Origin: Amphimedon queenslandica
Lineage: Eukaryota; Porifera; Demospongiae; Haplosclerida; Niphatidae
Reading direction: 5' to 3'
Length of the DNA: 64,000 bases
Assembly: GCF_000090795.2 (NCBI RefSeq)
Contig: NW_003546513.1
Location: forward strand, 33,742 to 97,741
Of the stretch, positions 1 through 20,274 are shown piece after piece (position 1 is the first letter of the stretch; each line of letters begins with the position of its first letter). A program made the position numbers and the translations under genes. The notes under the pieces were generated by a model. The model was not told the origin of the DNA. It saw nothing but the letters and a program-made list of their open reading frames with translations, and searched no databases.

Positions 1-1050
1 AGTCCCTAACAACAAAGGATGGTGTGAAAATTTCTTGTTATTTTATTAAACAGCAACCAAACGAAAAGGCTCTTTCCTCCCCCACTATGGTGTATTTCCA
101 TGGCAACGCTGGTAACATTGGTCACAGATTACACAATGCCCAAGTATTGTACCGTCACTGTGGGTTCAACATACTACTGGTGGAGTACAGGGGCTACGGG
201 AAGAGTGGGGGGTCACCCAGTGAATCTGGTTAGTAATTAATAACTGGACACACCTCCTTTTAATTGTAACGCTAGGTTTGTATTTGGACGCTGAGGCGGC
301 TATGGAGTATGTAATGTCAAGACGAGATATCAATCAAAGGAAAATAGTTTTATTTGGAAGGTCGTTAGGTGGAGCTGTTGCCATATACCTTGCTGCTTCA
401 CCAAAATATTGCAACGAGTAAAGAACAATAATAATAATAATAATTGTTTATCTTGTTGTTATTGTTAGTATTTTGGCTTTAATTGTCGAGAATACATTTT
501 CAAGTATTCCTCACATGGCTCAGCTCATGGTCCCTGGAGCAAGCTCCCTTCCTCGCCTGTTTTTCAAAAACAAAGTAACTGTTGTTGTTTATTTGTAAAT
601 ATTGTTTTTGTGTAGTTTTTAAGTTATTATGAAATAAAGAAAGTCAGAGCTCCTACTTTATTTCTTTCTGGTCTAATGGATCAGTTGATTCCTCCTCAGA
701 TGATGATGGAGTTATACCAGGTACACGCACACTCATTCTCTCTTTCTGTTAATGCCTATCATTGAACCACTGCAGGCCTGCAGTTCACCTTTAAAATACA
801 TTGAAACATTCCAAAGTGGCACACACAATGGCACCTGGATGTGTTACGGATACTACGACCACATTAACAAGTTTATGGCTTACGTGAGTCCATTATTTAT
901 CAGATCAGTATTCATTAATAATTATTAATGTATTAGGTATTACACACACAGTCTGAAAGAGGTACTAATAGTGCAGGTGTTGTTGAAAATGAAACTGAAA
1001 ATAAATGGACTGACGATGATGTTACTGTGCATGTTGATAGAAGGAATTGA
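1..1050 (+). CDS. ABHD13: ABHD13-like alpha/beta hydrolase (3' part, 5' cut by window edge)
   Basis: Serine hydrolase of the ABHD13/BEM46 family, normally a membrane-anchored alpha/beta hydrolase of poorly defined substrate. The window opens inside an exon (frame from base 3) that reads [15 protein letters not shown] and holds the oxyanion-side motif [12 protein letters not shown] and the [10 protein letters not shown] strand. The next exon, from 276, carries the nucleophile elbow GRSLGG. Later exons at about 470-572, 614-720, 777-882 and 938-1050 supply ENTFSSI, the acidic-residue strand [12 protein letters not shown] and the catalytic His region (SGTHNGTW). The protein ends VDRRN-stop. All introns are short with GT-AG ends. 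The N-terminal membrane anchor lies upstream of the window. The family call is firm; orthology to ABHD13 itself is likely, since motif spacing matches. Confidence 0.85.
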
Positions 1051-1100
1051 TTATTAAATTTTGTTACTAATCACTTTTTACAATACTCACTGTAGTGTGA

Positions 1101-1118
1101 AAAAAAGGAAAAAAAAGA
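1101..1118 (-). terminator. RNA polymerase III T-run terminator of the tRNA gene
   Basis: Read on the minus strand, the bases directly 3' of the tRNA are two runs of T broken by CC (plus strand: A-run, GG, A-run). That is the usual polymerase III stop signal and supports a transcribed tRNA gene. Confidence 0.7.
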
Positions 1119-1191
1119 GGCCCTGACCGGATTCGAACCGGTGATCTCCTGTTTACTAGACAGGCGCTTTAACCAACTAAGCCACAGAGCC
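1119..1191 (-). tRNA. tRNA-Thr (anticodon AGU)
   Basis: A 73-nt minus-strand cloverleaf. The acceptor arms GGCTCTG and CAGGGCC pair with one G-T. The anticodon stem is CCTGT/ACAGG around loop CTAGTAA, giving anticodon AGT (AGU, read as IGU after editing) for threonine codons. The T arm is ACCGG-TTCGAAT-CCGGT. Internal promoter boxes are intact (A box TGGCTTAGTTGG, B box GGTTCGAATCC). No intron, and no encoded CCA, as expected in eukaryotes. It lies alone between the hydrolase and ABCA genes. Confidence 0.95.
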
Positions 1192-1196
1192 AGACA

Positions 1197-1452
1197 CCAA
1201 CTATTTGTGACCATAATTGACAAAACGTACCTTATGGTGGATTTTAAAATTCATCATTATGATGAAAAATATGAACCTTTGAGTGCTCTATTAGACAACT
1301 ACTGTTTCTAAAAGTTACATAGTAACTTTTTCCATCCTCTGGAGTAATTTCATGATAAATGGAGTTCAGAATGTTAGATTTTTAAGGCTATAAAGACCAA
1401 TTTTCCTATCCACCATAAGGTACCTTTTGTCAATTATGGTCACATTTGTTGG
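1197..1452. mobile_element. Short inverted-repeat element (MITE), 256 bp
   Basis: The ends are near-perfect inverted repeats of about 43 bp. The left end contains GTGACCATAATTGACAAAA followed by GTACCTTATGGTGGAT; the right end is its reverse complement with only a few differences. The interior (about 170 bp) is AT-rich and non-coding. The left end begins 6 bp from the tRNA gene. No clear target-site duplication could be fixed. This is the size and form of a non-autonomous DNA transposon; the superfamily is not identified. Confidence 0.75.
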
Positions 1453-1617
1453 TCAGAGTTAGAGTAACGAGAAAGTACAAGGAGGCTAATTATCATTAAA
1501 CTAAAATTAACTATAATAAATAGTTACTCATAAATAGCCAGTGAAGTTAATACAAACAGACAGATGCAGCTAATATTCTAATGATATACTAATAATATAC
1601 TGAAGTACGGAAAACAG

Positions 1618-11491
<9,874 letters not shown>

Positions 11492-11737
11492 CCTTAAACA
11501 CTGGCCTCTCGCTCCTCGGGGCCTGTAGGAAAAGAATGAACTCAAAAAGAATACTTGAAATTGAGAATTTTTCACCTGCTGGATAAGGAGGTGTGGCTGC
11601 TGACTGTAAAGTAATTAATAAATAATAATTACATAACATTACATGACAAGTAGCAATGAATCTAATTAACTTTTCAACCAAAGAAACACTGTTACTAATA
11701 ATAATTATAATGATGATAATAATAATAATACTGCTAC

Positions 11738-13183
11738 TTAGGCAAAAGAGTGTCCACAGTTGATAATGACAGGCACAGTTAGTTCAGTAACTCCTGGATC
11801 TCTGTCTGCTTCAATGAGTGGCTCATAGCTAAAGACAACTTCAAACCCAATCTTAGCATCAATATCCTCTCTTGAAGGAATGGCTCCAAACTTTAGTACA
11901 ATTCGACCTGGTTCCGATGACAATACATAATCACTTTGATCAGCTCCTAATGATACAGACTGACTCGAATCATCTAACAGATCACTGGTGTCATCAAGAG
12001 ATTTTAAGACAAAAGAACCTTCTGGAATGACGGCTGGACAGAGTATTTCCTTGAGTTTCTTAGAAGAGGACAACTGATTAAATGAAATGGTCATGCTATA
12101 ACTGACCGGACTGGTTATGGAAACAGGTACGAGAGAAGGTTCTCCAAGTGTTAGTTTGGGTACATTTATCAACCTGATGCGTGGAACCACTTGTATGGCT
12201 ACGTGTTGGATCTTAAAACGAACTAGGTTAACATTGACATCTGGTTTAAGCAGAATATGGTCACACCCTCTACACCTGATGGTTTTACGACTAATTAATG
12301 GAAGTGGGTGGGGCCAGAGATCCTTAACATGTGATGGCTGGTGGGAGGGGTCCAACAGTTTCTGTTGAATGGTCGTCAAACTGGAAACATCAACTGGTTC
12401 AGTGTAATAGCTGTCAGGAAGACGAACAGGATCCTTAGCTGAGAGAGCAACACTTTGAACCTGTTTCACCACACGCTGGACCTCGGGGTCCTTCTTGTAC
12501 TTACTCGTATCAAGGAGAGATGAAAAGGGGCGTGGCTTACGACCAGATACCTGCCGAGACATATTCTGTGAGGAAACCCTCTCATAAAGGTCAAGATCTT
12601 TATAATACGACAGCAGTGCCTTGTAACGGTCTTGGAATGGGTGTGGCTTTTCTTTAAAATCAAGCAGGGATCGTTTGTCAGGTATATCAACCTCTCGTGT
12701 GGTCCAATGGCAGCTGGTACAGAACAGGTAGTACATTTTAGTGGAGCCGGGGCTCTTTAAGGAGGACGGAGTGAGGGACAACCTTTTACTTGTCTTTGGA
12801 GTGAGGGCAGTAGACTCACCAGTCCCTTCTTTAGTAGGAGAGGCGTCAGTCTTACCGCTAGAGGTGTCTGGGGCTGATTCAGATTTACCAGGAGGAGGAG
12901 GTAACTGGACAAACCTGGTGGCCAGTGGTGTGGTGCACATCGGGCACTGGTAACAATGGGTACAACGGAACTTCTTAGCTTTAGCATCAGTTTGTGGAAC
13001 AGAGTCGTTACAGGAGGGACAGGATATACAGGTCCCGTCAATCTGTACGGAGACACAGTCCATACACCTGAGGAGCTTACAATGTCTACAGAAATACAGT
13101 GACTCTATACCAACCAGTCCAGAGCAACGGCACAAGTAAAGGACATAACGCTTGTACTCAAGGGCCAGAGGAATGGAGGCCAT
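11738..13183 (-). CDS. DCTN4: Dynactin subunit 4 (p62)
   Basis: A single uninterrupted 481-codon frame. Human DCTN4 is about 460 residues. p62 is part of the pointed-end complex of dynactin, the cargo and activator complex of cytoplasmic dynein. The N-terminal 130 residues hold the family's cysteine-rich zinc-binding section (CRCSG, CRHCKLLRCMDC, CISCPSC, CTHCYQCPMC); a further pair, CTSCHW, is near residue 165. The rest has the beta-rich C-terminal layout ending NCGHSFA. Start MASIPLALEYKRYV is the first ATG and is followed at once by the first cysteine cluster. The gene ends 246 bp before the ABCA start on the same strand, and begins 111 bp after the tetraspanin stop. Lack of introns is unusual against its intron-rich neighbours. 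Confidence 0.92.
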   Translation of the reverse strand: MASIPLALEYKRYVLYLCRCSGLVGIESLYFCRHCKLLRCMDCVSVQIDGTCISCPSCNDSVPQTDAKAKKFRCTHCYQCPMCTTPLATRFVQLPPPPGKSESAPDTSSGKTDASPTKEGTGESTALTPKTSKRLSLTPSSLKSPGSTKMYYLFCTSCHWTTREVDIPDKRSLLDFKEKPHPFQDRYKALLSYYKDLDLYERVSSQNMSRQVSGRKPRPFSSLLDTSKYKKDPEVQRVVKQVQSVALSAKDPVRLPDSYYTEPVDVSSLTTIQQKLLDPSHQPSHVKDLWPHPLPLISRKTIRCRGCDHILLKPDVNVNLVRFKIQHVAIQVVPRIRLINVPKLTLGEPSLVPVSITSPVSYSMTISFNQLSSSKKLKEILCPAVIPEGSFVLKSLDDTSDLLDDSSQSVSLGADQSDYVLSSEPGRIVLKFGAIPSREDIDAKIGFEVVFSYEPLIEADRDPGVTELTVPVIINCGHSFA

Positions 13184-13294
13184 TTTGATTGTTAATAACT
13201 AGTTAATAACTTTAATTAGATCTAATATTCATGTAAAAACAGTTGCAAGAGACTGGATAATTGATGATACAAAATACATTAACTGATTTGCTGT

Positions 13295-15263
13295 TTAATT
13301 GATTAGGAACTGGTTAACATCATCAGTGCTTCCATATTGAGGAGGGGGAGCTGAAGGAGTAGCAGCTGCTGTTGTTTCAAAATGATAGACTCTTCTCTGC
13401 CTCTTCCTTCCACAGACAGAACAAAGGCACACGCCACAACTTAGGCAAAATATAAAAACCTAACATTAATAATCGTAGCTTCACTTTAACAGCCTCTCTC
13501 TCTCTCTCTCTTACAGTAAAAGAAGATAGAGACACAAAAGTGATTCCAATTCCATTGATGATGTTATTAAATGCACCATATAAAGTTTCATTGCAGCCCT
13601 GGACCAACATAATTAATAATAATTAATAATAATCAATAATACTTTACCGTTTTCCAAACAAATAGAGAAAATCGAGTATTATCAACTTTAAAAAAAAGAC
13701 ACTTTGAGTCTTGACCTGCGTCAGTGTCTTGGTTACACATACAACTGGGAGGTGGTCCATTCTTGATAACATAATGAGAGTTAAGGAACAACCAATCCCA
13801 GGGACTTTTATCACCACAACAATCAAACTATAATGATAGTACAGATCATTAAAGGATTCAATACTAACATACATACAGTATGTTGTATAAAATCCACAAC
13901 AGTGTTAATAGTTGGATTATAATTCTCAGAATCATCTGACGAGTAATTCATAATCATATTGTGGAAGGACTTGTTCATGTTGTTCTCCTGTGGTGGGCAT
14001 TAATTAGAATAACCATATACCCTCTACTTACTATTCTACTATTGTGATTGATGAGCCACACCCCTCCAGCCATCAGTAGACCAACCAGACCAACAATGTA
14101 AAAAGAATACTACAAAATAGGAACAAAAACACAAAATATTACATAAAAGGGTCTTTCGTGAATAATCGGGACACAATCCCTATACTACAGTACAGGGATT
14201 TTGGTCAAATTTTGTCCAAAAATAAAAAGAAGAGAATTCTCCATTTTAAAGATATTTCTGATGCATATACATGTACATGTACATGTACTTATGTGGTGTG
14301 TAGAAACTTAAAGTTCGTTTCAATAAAATTTGAATTCTTTACAAGTTTTCAAGTCCCTCAAATTTAGCCCAAATCCCTGGGGATTAATTTTGACGTTTTC
14401 TTGAAATGGCCATAACTTGAGAAATTAAAGTCGGAATCAGCTCAAACTTTCTACATGGCATAAGGACATCAATGTGTATCAGAAAATGTAATAAAAATTT
14501 GAGGTGATTTCAGAGCCATTTTTTGAAAAAAACCATGGGCTATAGCCTTGGGTATTTTTTAAAAATTGGCCAGTTTTTTAAAATGGTCATAACTTGAAAA
14601 TTCTTTGTCAAAATCACCTCAAACTTTCTACATAGCATAAGGACATCAATATGTATCAGAAAATGTAATAAAAATTTGGGGTCATTTTGGAGCCATTTTT
14701 TGAAAAAACCATGGGCTATAGCCTTGGGAATTTTTCAAAAATTTTTGTGCTTTCTTAAAATGGTTGTAACATGAAAACTGAAGTCGGAACCAGCTCAAAC
14801 TTTCTACATGGCATAAGGACATCAATATGTATTACAAAATGTAATAAAATTGAGGAATTTTATCCTTTTCAATTTTGATAAGATCTCCATACTATAGTAC
14901 AGGGAATTTGGTCCAATTTTGAAGAAACTTCTTTTTAATCATTATTCTCACATAAAGCAACAGACACCAGTTTCCAGTTGCTGCTCCAATTATTCCAACA
15001 ATTGACATTATTAGTACAACCAGTCCTACAATCATGAGTGCAATGGAGGGCAGGGTATAGTCTTCTTGTGTTAAACTGTCCAAGTATTTATGATATATTG
15101 TTAATAATATACCAAAACCACTCAAACCAATGCCTAAAACCTGAATACAAGCAACAATGGGATAATATCAATACAGCAATTAGCATACAAGGTAGAACAG
15201 GTTGACACAGACGAGGATAATTCTTGAACAAATCCCACAACATCCTAAGGACTCATCCGCCAT
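13295..15263 (-). CDS. Tetraspanin A
   Basis: Four-span membrane organiser. It starts MADESLGCCGICSRIILVCVN at 15263. The TM1 exon is followed by an exon with TM2 (IALMIVGLVVLIMSIVGIIG) at about 14950-15130. The large extracellular loop has the diagnostic CCG motif (FDCCGDKSPWDW) with later cysteines (PPSCMC, and GCNETLYGAF near 13600). TM4 is followed by a short cytoplasmic tail with juxtamembrane cysteines (FCLSCGVCLCSVCGRKRQRR) that could be palmitoylated, ending DDVNQFLIN. One intron is filled by palindrome repeats (14155-14925). The family is certain; no named human orthologue is claimed. Confidence 0.9.
14155..14925. repeat. Mixed CTATAG-palindrome repeat cluster (two subfamilies)
   Basis: Inside a tetraspanin intron. 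A decayed type-1 core (ccctatactacagtacaggg, 14179) and another at about 14886 flank two type-2 units. Type-2 cores at 14533 and 14709 (ccatgggctatagccttgg) are 176 bp apart and keep the CTATAG centre but have different arms. Both subfamilies share the block 'cagctcaaactttctaca' and 'aaggacatcaatatgtatca'. The copies are in both orientations. Confidence 0.85.
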
Positions 15264-15354
15264 TTTGTTTCAATTAACGAAAGGTGTGGCTAAAAGTTTA
15301 TAACTACTAATAACTAGTACAGTTTATTAAATACAAGTTAATTAAAAAGTCTCC

Positions 15355-16529
15355 TCAAACAACTACAGATTCCTTTTCTTCAACATATTCTCTTAGGACA
15401 GGGCCAGTTGGGGTAGTCTCAAGTCTGGTATATCTATACTCTCTCCTCCTTCCATCAGATAACGCACAACAACACGTGGCACAACTTAACAATAGGACAA
15501 AAAACTGAAACAAATAAAAGAAATAAATAAATAAATATTGTACATTAATACCTGGAGTGCAGAAAAACAAAGAGCTGATCCTCCAAGTGCCAGTACATTA
15601 TTATGAACAAAATCGTAAAAGGTTTCGTTGCAGCCCTATTATTGAAGGAACAGTAGACCCTACATATCATGACTCTATCATGTATACTTGTTTCCAGACA
15701 CTAAAGTCAATCAAAGGGACAGAGATACACTTGTCACTGTCTTCATCGCATTGACAGCTCTTTGGTACACCATGAGCTGCTACATACAATGGATTGAACA
15801 CCAGCCAGTCTGTAGGACCAGTGAGACCACAACACTTGAACTGTAATAATAATAATAATGAATGAGATTCATTCTATCCCTGTTCTTACTGATTTTTGTA
15901 TGAAATCAATCACTTTGTTAGCTCCTTTATTATAATGATCTGATGTAGTAGTTGTTGTATAGTTCTGGATGTATACCAGTATCTGTGTATCAACTTGATC
16001 TTGCTATTGTACACATACACAGACAGCAATAACAATAAATCAATACAGCTAGGCTTCAACGTACTATTTTTCCCAAGAATACAAAAGACATTATAGCAGT
16101 GACAATCTCCGCTCCAATCAACAGAAATACAAGAAAGCAATACTAGGATTGAATATAGCAAAGAATTTGAGAAGTATAGATCATCCATGTTAATAAACTT
16201 ACCAATGATAGGAGACAAGCTGAGTTAGCTACAGATCCAAGAATAGCAATGACAGCTGTTATGAAAAGAATGACACCAATTATCAGTATTATGACAGAAA
16301 TAGCAACAAGATTCTTTCCAGCAATATTGTTAACTGTCTGCTCCTCAACAAGAAGAAATATGCCCACACCAATCGGAACAATAGACACAACCTAAGGAGG
16401 TGAAGCAAGATAACCAAAAGTGGCTCGCAAGGCTAGGGCCAGTAAAGGCTGCAATGGACTGACCAGGTAGAGCAGGTTTATAAAGACAAGGAGAGTTCTA
16501 CCACACACACCAAGAACGTTATCAGCCAT
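15355..16529 (-). CDS. Tetraspanin B
   Basis: Second tetraspanin, 91 bp upstream of tetraspanin A on the same strand and clearly its paralogue. It starts MADNVLGVCGRTLLVFINLLYL at 16529 (compare MADESLGCCGICSRI). The TM2 exon reads VAISVIILIIGVILFITAVIAILG. The large loop has FKCCGLTGPTDWLVFNPLYV and KSCQC, aligning with FDCCGDKSPWDW and PPSCMC in tetraspanin A. TM4 is followed by SCATCCCALSDGRRREYRYT and the end EEKESVVV. The last residues (SVVV) have the form of a class I PDZ ligand (S-x-hydrophobic type), which tetraspanin A lacks; that role is an inference. Confidence 0.9.
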
Positions 16530-16733
16530 ATCCTTCTTCTTGTTCAAACAGTAAACACGCAAAGGAAGATGCTTTAGCATGAAACAATGAATATCATTAA
16601 CAATAATAATGGGTGTAAATTCCACCCATCGATGTATAAAATTTGTACATCATTACATTTACAAAAGTTTTTAAGAAAATACATTAGTCAGAGGTTGTAT
16701 AGCTCGTTTGAAACTGAAGGTCGACATATGTCT

Positions 16734-19700
16734 CTAGACAGCAGTATTTGAGGAGGAAGGAAGTTTGAGAGTTTTATCAAACAATTCGTCTGAAGGAGTT
16801 ACTGTGACATTAGGAGAAGTGCCATTGAGCAAGACATCTTCACTTTCGCTTGCATGATGCTGCCTACTGAACCTAATGGAGCCTGGTCTCTGTGGCACAA
16901 CTAACATGCTATGCTTCTTGGGCTTCCGCTCACTGCCCAGGTCTTCCCTAGTGCTAGGAGGCTGGTCCTTAGGGAAGGTGAGCCAAGCTAAGAAGAACAA
17001 CACTGTAGCCAATAGAGAGCAAGGGATGAAGAAGGACAGGGCATATATGCTGAGATTGGCTCCGTCATAAATCCAACAATTTCCTCTGTCACCTTCACAG
17101 GGATCCTGCCATTGAAGACAAGCAACATCAAACAAAGCACCAAATATTAGAGGACCAGGAATGGTACCAAAAATACGCCATATTGCAGACTGAAGACCCA
17201 GCGCTAGGGACCTTTGATCATCAGCTACAACCCTGTGCATAAAGAAATGTGATAAATATAACATGAAATATAAGTACCTCATTGTGTAATAGTTGAATGG
17301 TATTTGAGTGATGAACACGAGAAACAGAACAAAGATCAGTATGATTACCAATGGAATGAGAGCACTGCAGCTGGTCTCACAGAATCCATCAGTAACAGAA
17401 CCAACTGTTGAATTAACCGAAACACACGAACAATTACCAAATGAATATACCTATTAAATATACGCATCAAAAATAATAATTCTCTCATAACTAAAATTTG
17501 GTAGAGCTAACTCACTCCATCATTAAAAGTAGTGGTACAACCAGCCCTGCAAGGAGAGAAGTAAGTGAGTCCATCTTCACCACAAACTGGTTCAAATGAT
17601 GTTGAGATACAATCACACTCTTGAGCACATACCTCAGTATCAATACCATCTCTATATAACAATATAATACATTAGCATATCAACTATAGGATAATTATAC
17701 TACCTTCCGTAGGTTATTCCAACAATATCAGGCTGAGAGCAGTGGAGGAGGAATGCAGTATTGGCTGGTATGACAACAGCAATGAGGATTGTCACAAACA
17801 ACATGGTGGATCTTGCTTTCATTTTAGTAAGGAAAAGTATCAAAGCCCCAGTAAATACACCAACAGCTAAGAGAGAAGCAAATATTAAAATAAATAAATA
17901 CTACTGAGGACACTCACTGGCACTAGTGATCCCAATACCACCAGCCAGTAGGCCAGCAACAGTTGCTGTCAGTTTAAACTGAGTCTCCAGGTACTTTGGA
18001 GCAAAAGACACCAAACCACTAATCATTACAAATAAAGAAGCAATGCCAAATGCAGAGAGCATAAAAGAAGGATTGAGGAGTAGTCTTTTTATATGTACAG
18101 GGAACATCTTGACAGTAACAGTCAGTGTGTCCTCATTTGCAAATTTCTTTGAATATATCTTTGCCATTTCTTTGGCTCTCTCCTTCCTAACTTCAGCACT
18201 GTCTGGTAGATATCGGGGGAACATTAAGAATGGTACAGCAAGAAATATGCACATGATACCAGCTAGAATGAAAGACAGCCACCAAGCACCTACCCAAGCT
18301 GGGTCTTCGGGACCGAGTGTAGTCTCAACCCACGGGTCCACATACACTGATAACAGGCTGCTACCAACTAGGTATCCAAAAGCAGGCCCAAGGACAGACA
18401 TTGTGTGGTAGACTCCAATGTGTATTGATAGATACTTGGGGAGTACAATCTCATCAAGGTAAGCCTGTCCAACAGTGAAAAGAGGAGCAGCTCCCACAGC
18501 AATGAATATATTACCAATGACAAACATAGTATATGCCCCAGCATCAGATGGTGAGCAGTCCTCAATGAAACTCCTGTTATCCATACAACCTTCATAAAGA
18601 CTACTCAGGGAGCCTCTGCCATATTCACCAAACAGAAACTGAGGGAGTGCAAATATGAAACAACCAAAACTGAGGACTAAGAGACTGATACCCATCCACC
18701 TCGGCTTGTGACTCTTCCCTCCAAAATAACTTATAAAAATAACCGACAAAGTTACACTTGCATCATAAGATACAGCAACAAAGCCAGCAGCTGTGCTATT
18801 GAAATTGTATCTCTTTTGAATAGAGGATAAAATGACTGATGTGAAACCTAGAAGAAGAAATGACAGTGAATATAGCAATTGAGACAAGCTGAAGGATATA
18901 ATGCACTAAAATTGACCATTAATGATTATTGCCTACATGAACAGACACACAACTGTGCCTCTTAGGAGATTACATTACACCATCATCATATCATTCCTGC
19001 TCTGATCAATAACACAAGCACTCCTCTTCAAATACCACAAATACCCAACAGCAGTAGCTATTACTACTATAGACCATGCAGGAGTGAGTCATTACAGAAT
19101 GTGGAGTGTGTAACATAGCAAGAGTAGGAAATGTTTGAAATACATAAATGGTGATGGTATGCAAGGTGACAAGACCAAAAGTACAAAAAAGATAAAAATA
19201 TGCTAATAATTAGTTGAATGCAGTGCTAAAGAGAGTAGTTAATTACACTCTGACCACAATTCCATGGATTTTAAACATTAACTGATCTAAACACAAACAG
19301 AAGCCTGGACTATATCAAAGACAAGATTCAGTACAATACATATATGGACTCATAAAGCATTATTAGATTTCATAATTAAATATTTTGATTATGAGTCATG
19401 TCCTTATAATGGAAGCAAGAGGGAACATATGTACATGGACTCCAACCTAATGTTAGCAATCACAATAATGAGTTGAATCATTATCCACATCATTTGACCT
19501 AGTTTCACCTCAAAGTGGGAGATAATTGTCATCTAATAGATTATGCATAGATCTAGTCTGTTGATAATGTATAAGAGTGTTTTTACAGAAGGACCTAGCT
19601 CCTCCTTACATTAAAAGGAGCAAACACCATACACACACATATATATAGCTATATATGTAGGTACTTACCAGATACAATAGCTCCTTGCAGAAATGCAAAA

Positions 19701-19945
19701 CAGCACAATAAGAATGTGAAGAACTTCTTTCTAGCAAACAACCGCTGGAACAATGCTGGATGACACGGACCACATCCAAAGTAATATAGCTTGGACAGCT
19801 CTGGAGGTACAGCCTCTTCACTTGTTGCTTCAGTCTGGCTTTGCTCAGAGCTGTCGGCTGGTTTTGTCTCTGGTTTAAGAGGAGGAGGTAACACACCTGG
19901 TAAAGGTTCTTTAGGTAAGGCAAAGTCAGACTGTTCTTCCTCCAT
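16734..19945 (-). CDS. SLCO/OATP-type organic anion transporter 1
   Basis: Twelve-span transporter of the organic anion transporting polypeptide family (bile salts, hormones and other amphipathic anions in animals). Exon 1 (19670-19945) starts MEEEQSDFALPKEPLPG and carries YYFGCGPCHP before TM1. The large exon at about 17918-18848 holds TM2-TM7 and the family signature, here DPAWVGAWWLSFIL (consensus D-x-R-W-hydrophobic-G-A-W-W). The Kazal-like extracellular loop is CAQECDCISTSFEPVCGEDG, then CRAGC and FGNCSC. The C-terminal exon begins VVADDQRSLALG and ends LPSSSNTAV. This is the third of three tandem copies; parts of exon and intron sequence are nearly identical to the next copy upstream (see findings). 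The substrate is unknown. Confidence 0.93.
18888..19669. other. Long first intron of SLCO gene 1, nothing recognised
   Basis: About 780 bp between the start exon and the large TM exon. It holds AT-rich unique sequence and a short TATATA stretch near 19640. No coding, RNA or repeat element was recognised. Confidence 0.5.
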
Positions 19946-20274
19946 GATAAAGAAAGAGAAAGGAAGAGAGAGTTAGACTAGGCACAGTCTGAAGCAATTA
20001 CAAGAAGCCAAAACAAGACAAACTACAAGAGGAAGTTAGAGCAATGCGCCTGCAGCATATGCAGTAGTGTGCAGGAATATTTGTATGAATATTTAATTAG
20101 GAAACAAAGGGTTAAATATAGGTATATGATGAACCACACCTACAATGATTAAAATTAATGTACTAAAAAAACAGAGAAGAATGTCAATAGTAATCATAAA
20201 ATAAATGCACAATAATAATTATTATTAGTTAAATAAAAATATAGCAATGAATTTTACACAAACTACTAATCAAA

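Noticed and set aside
18043-18411. Plus-strand open frame conserved with 21872-22279
   Set aside because: It is the antisense shadow of the SLCO transmembrane exon; conservation comes from the paralogous coding strand.
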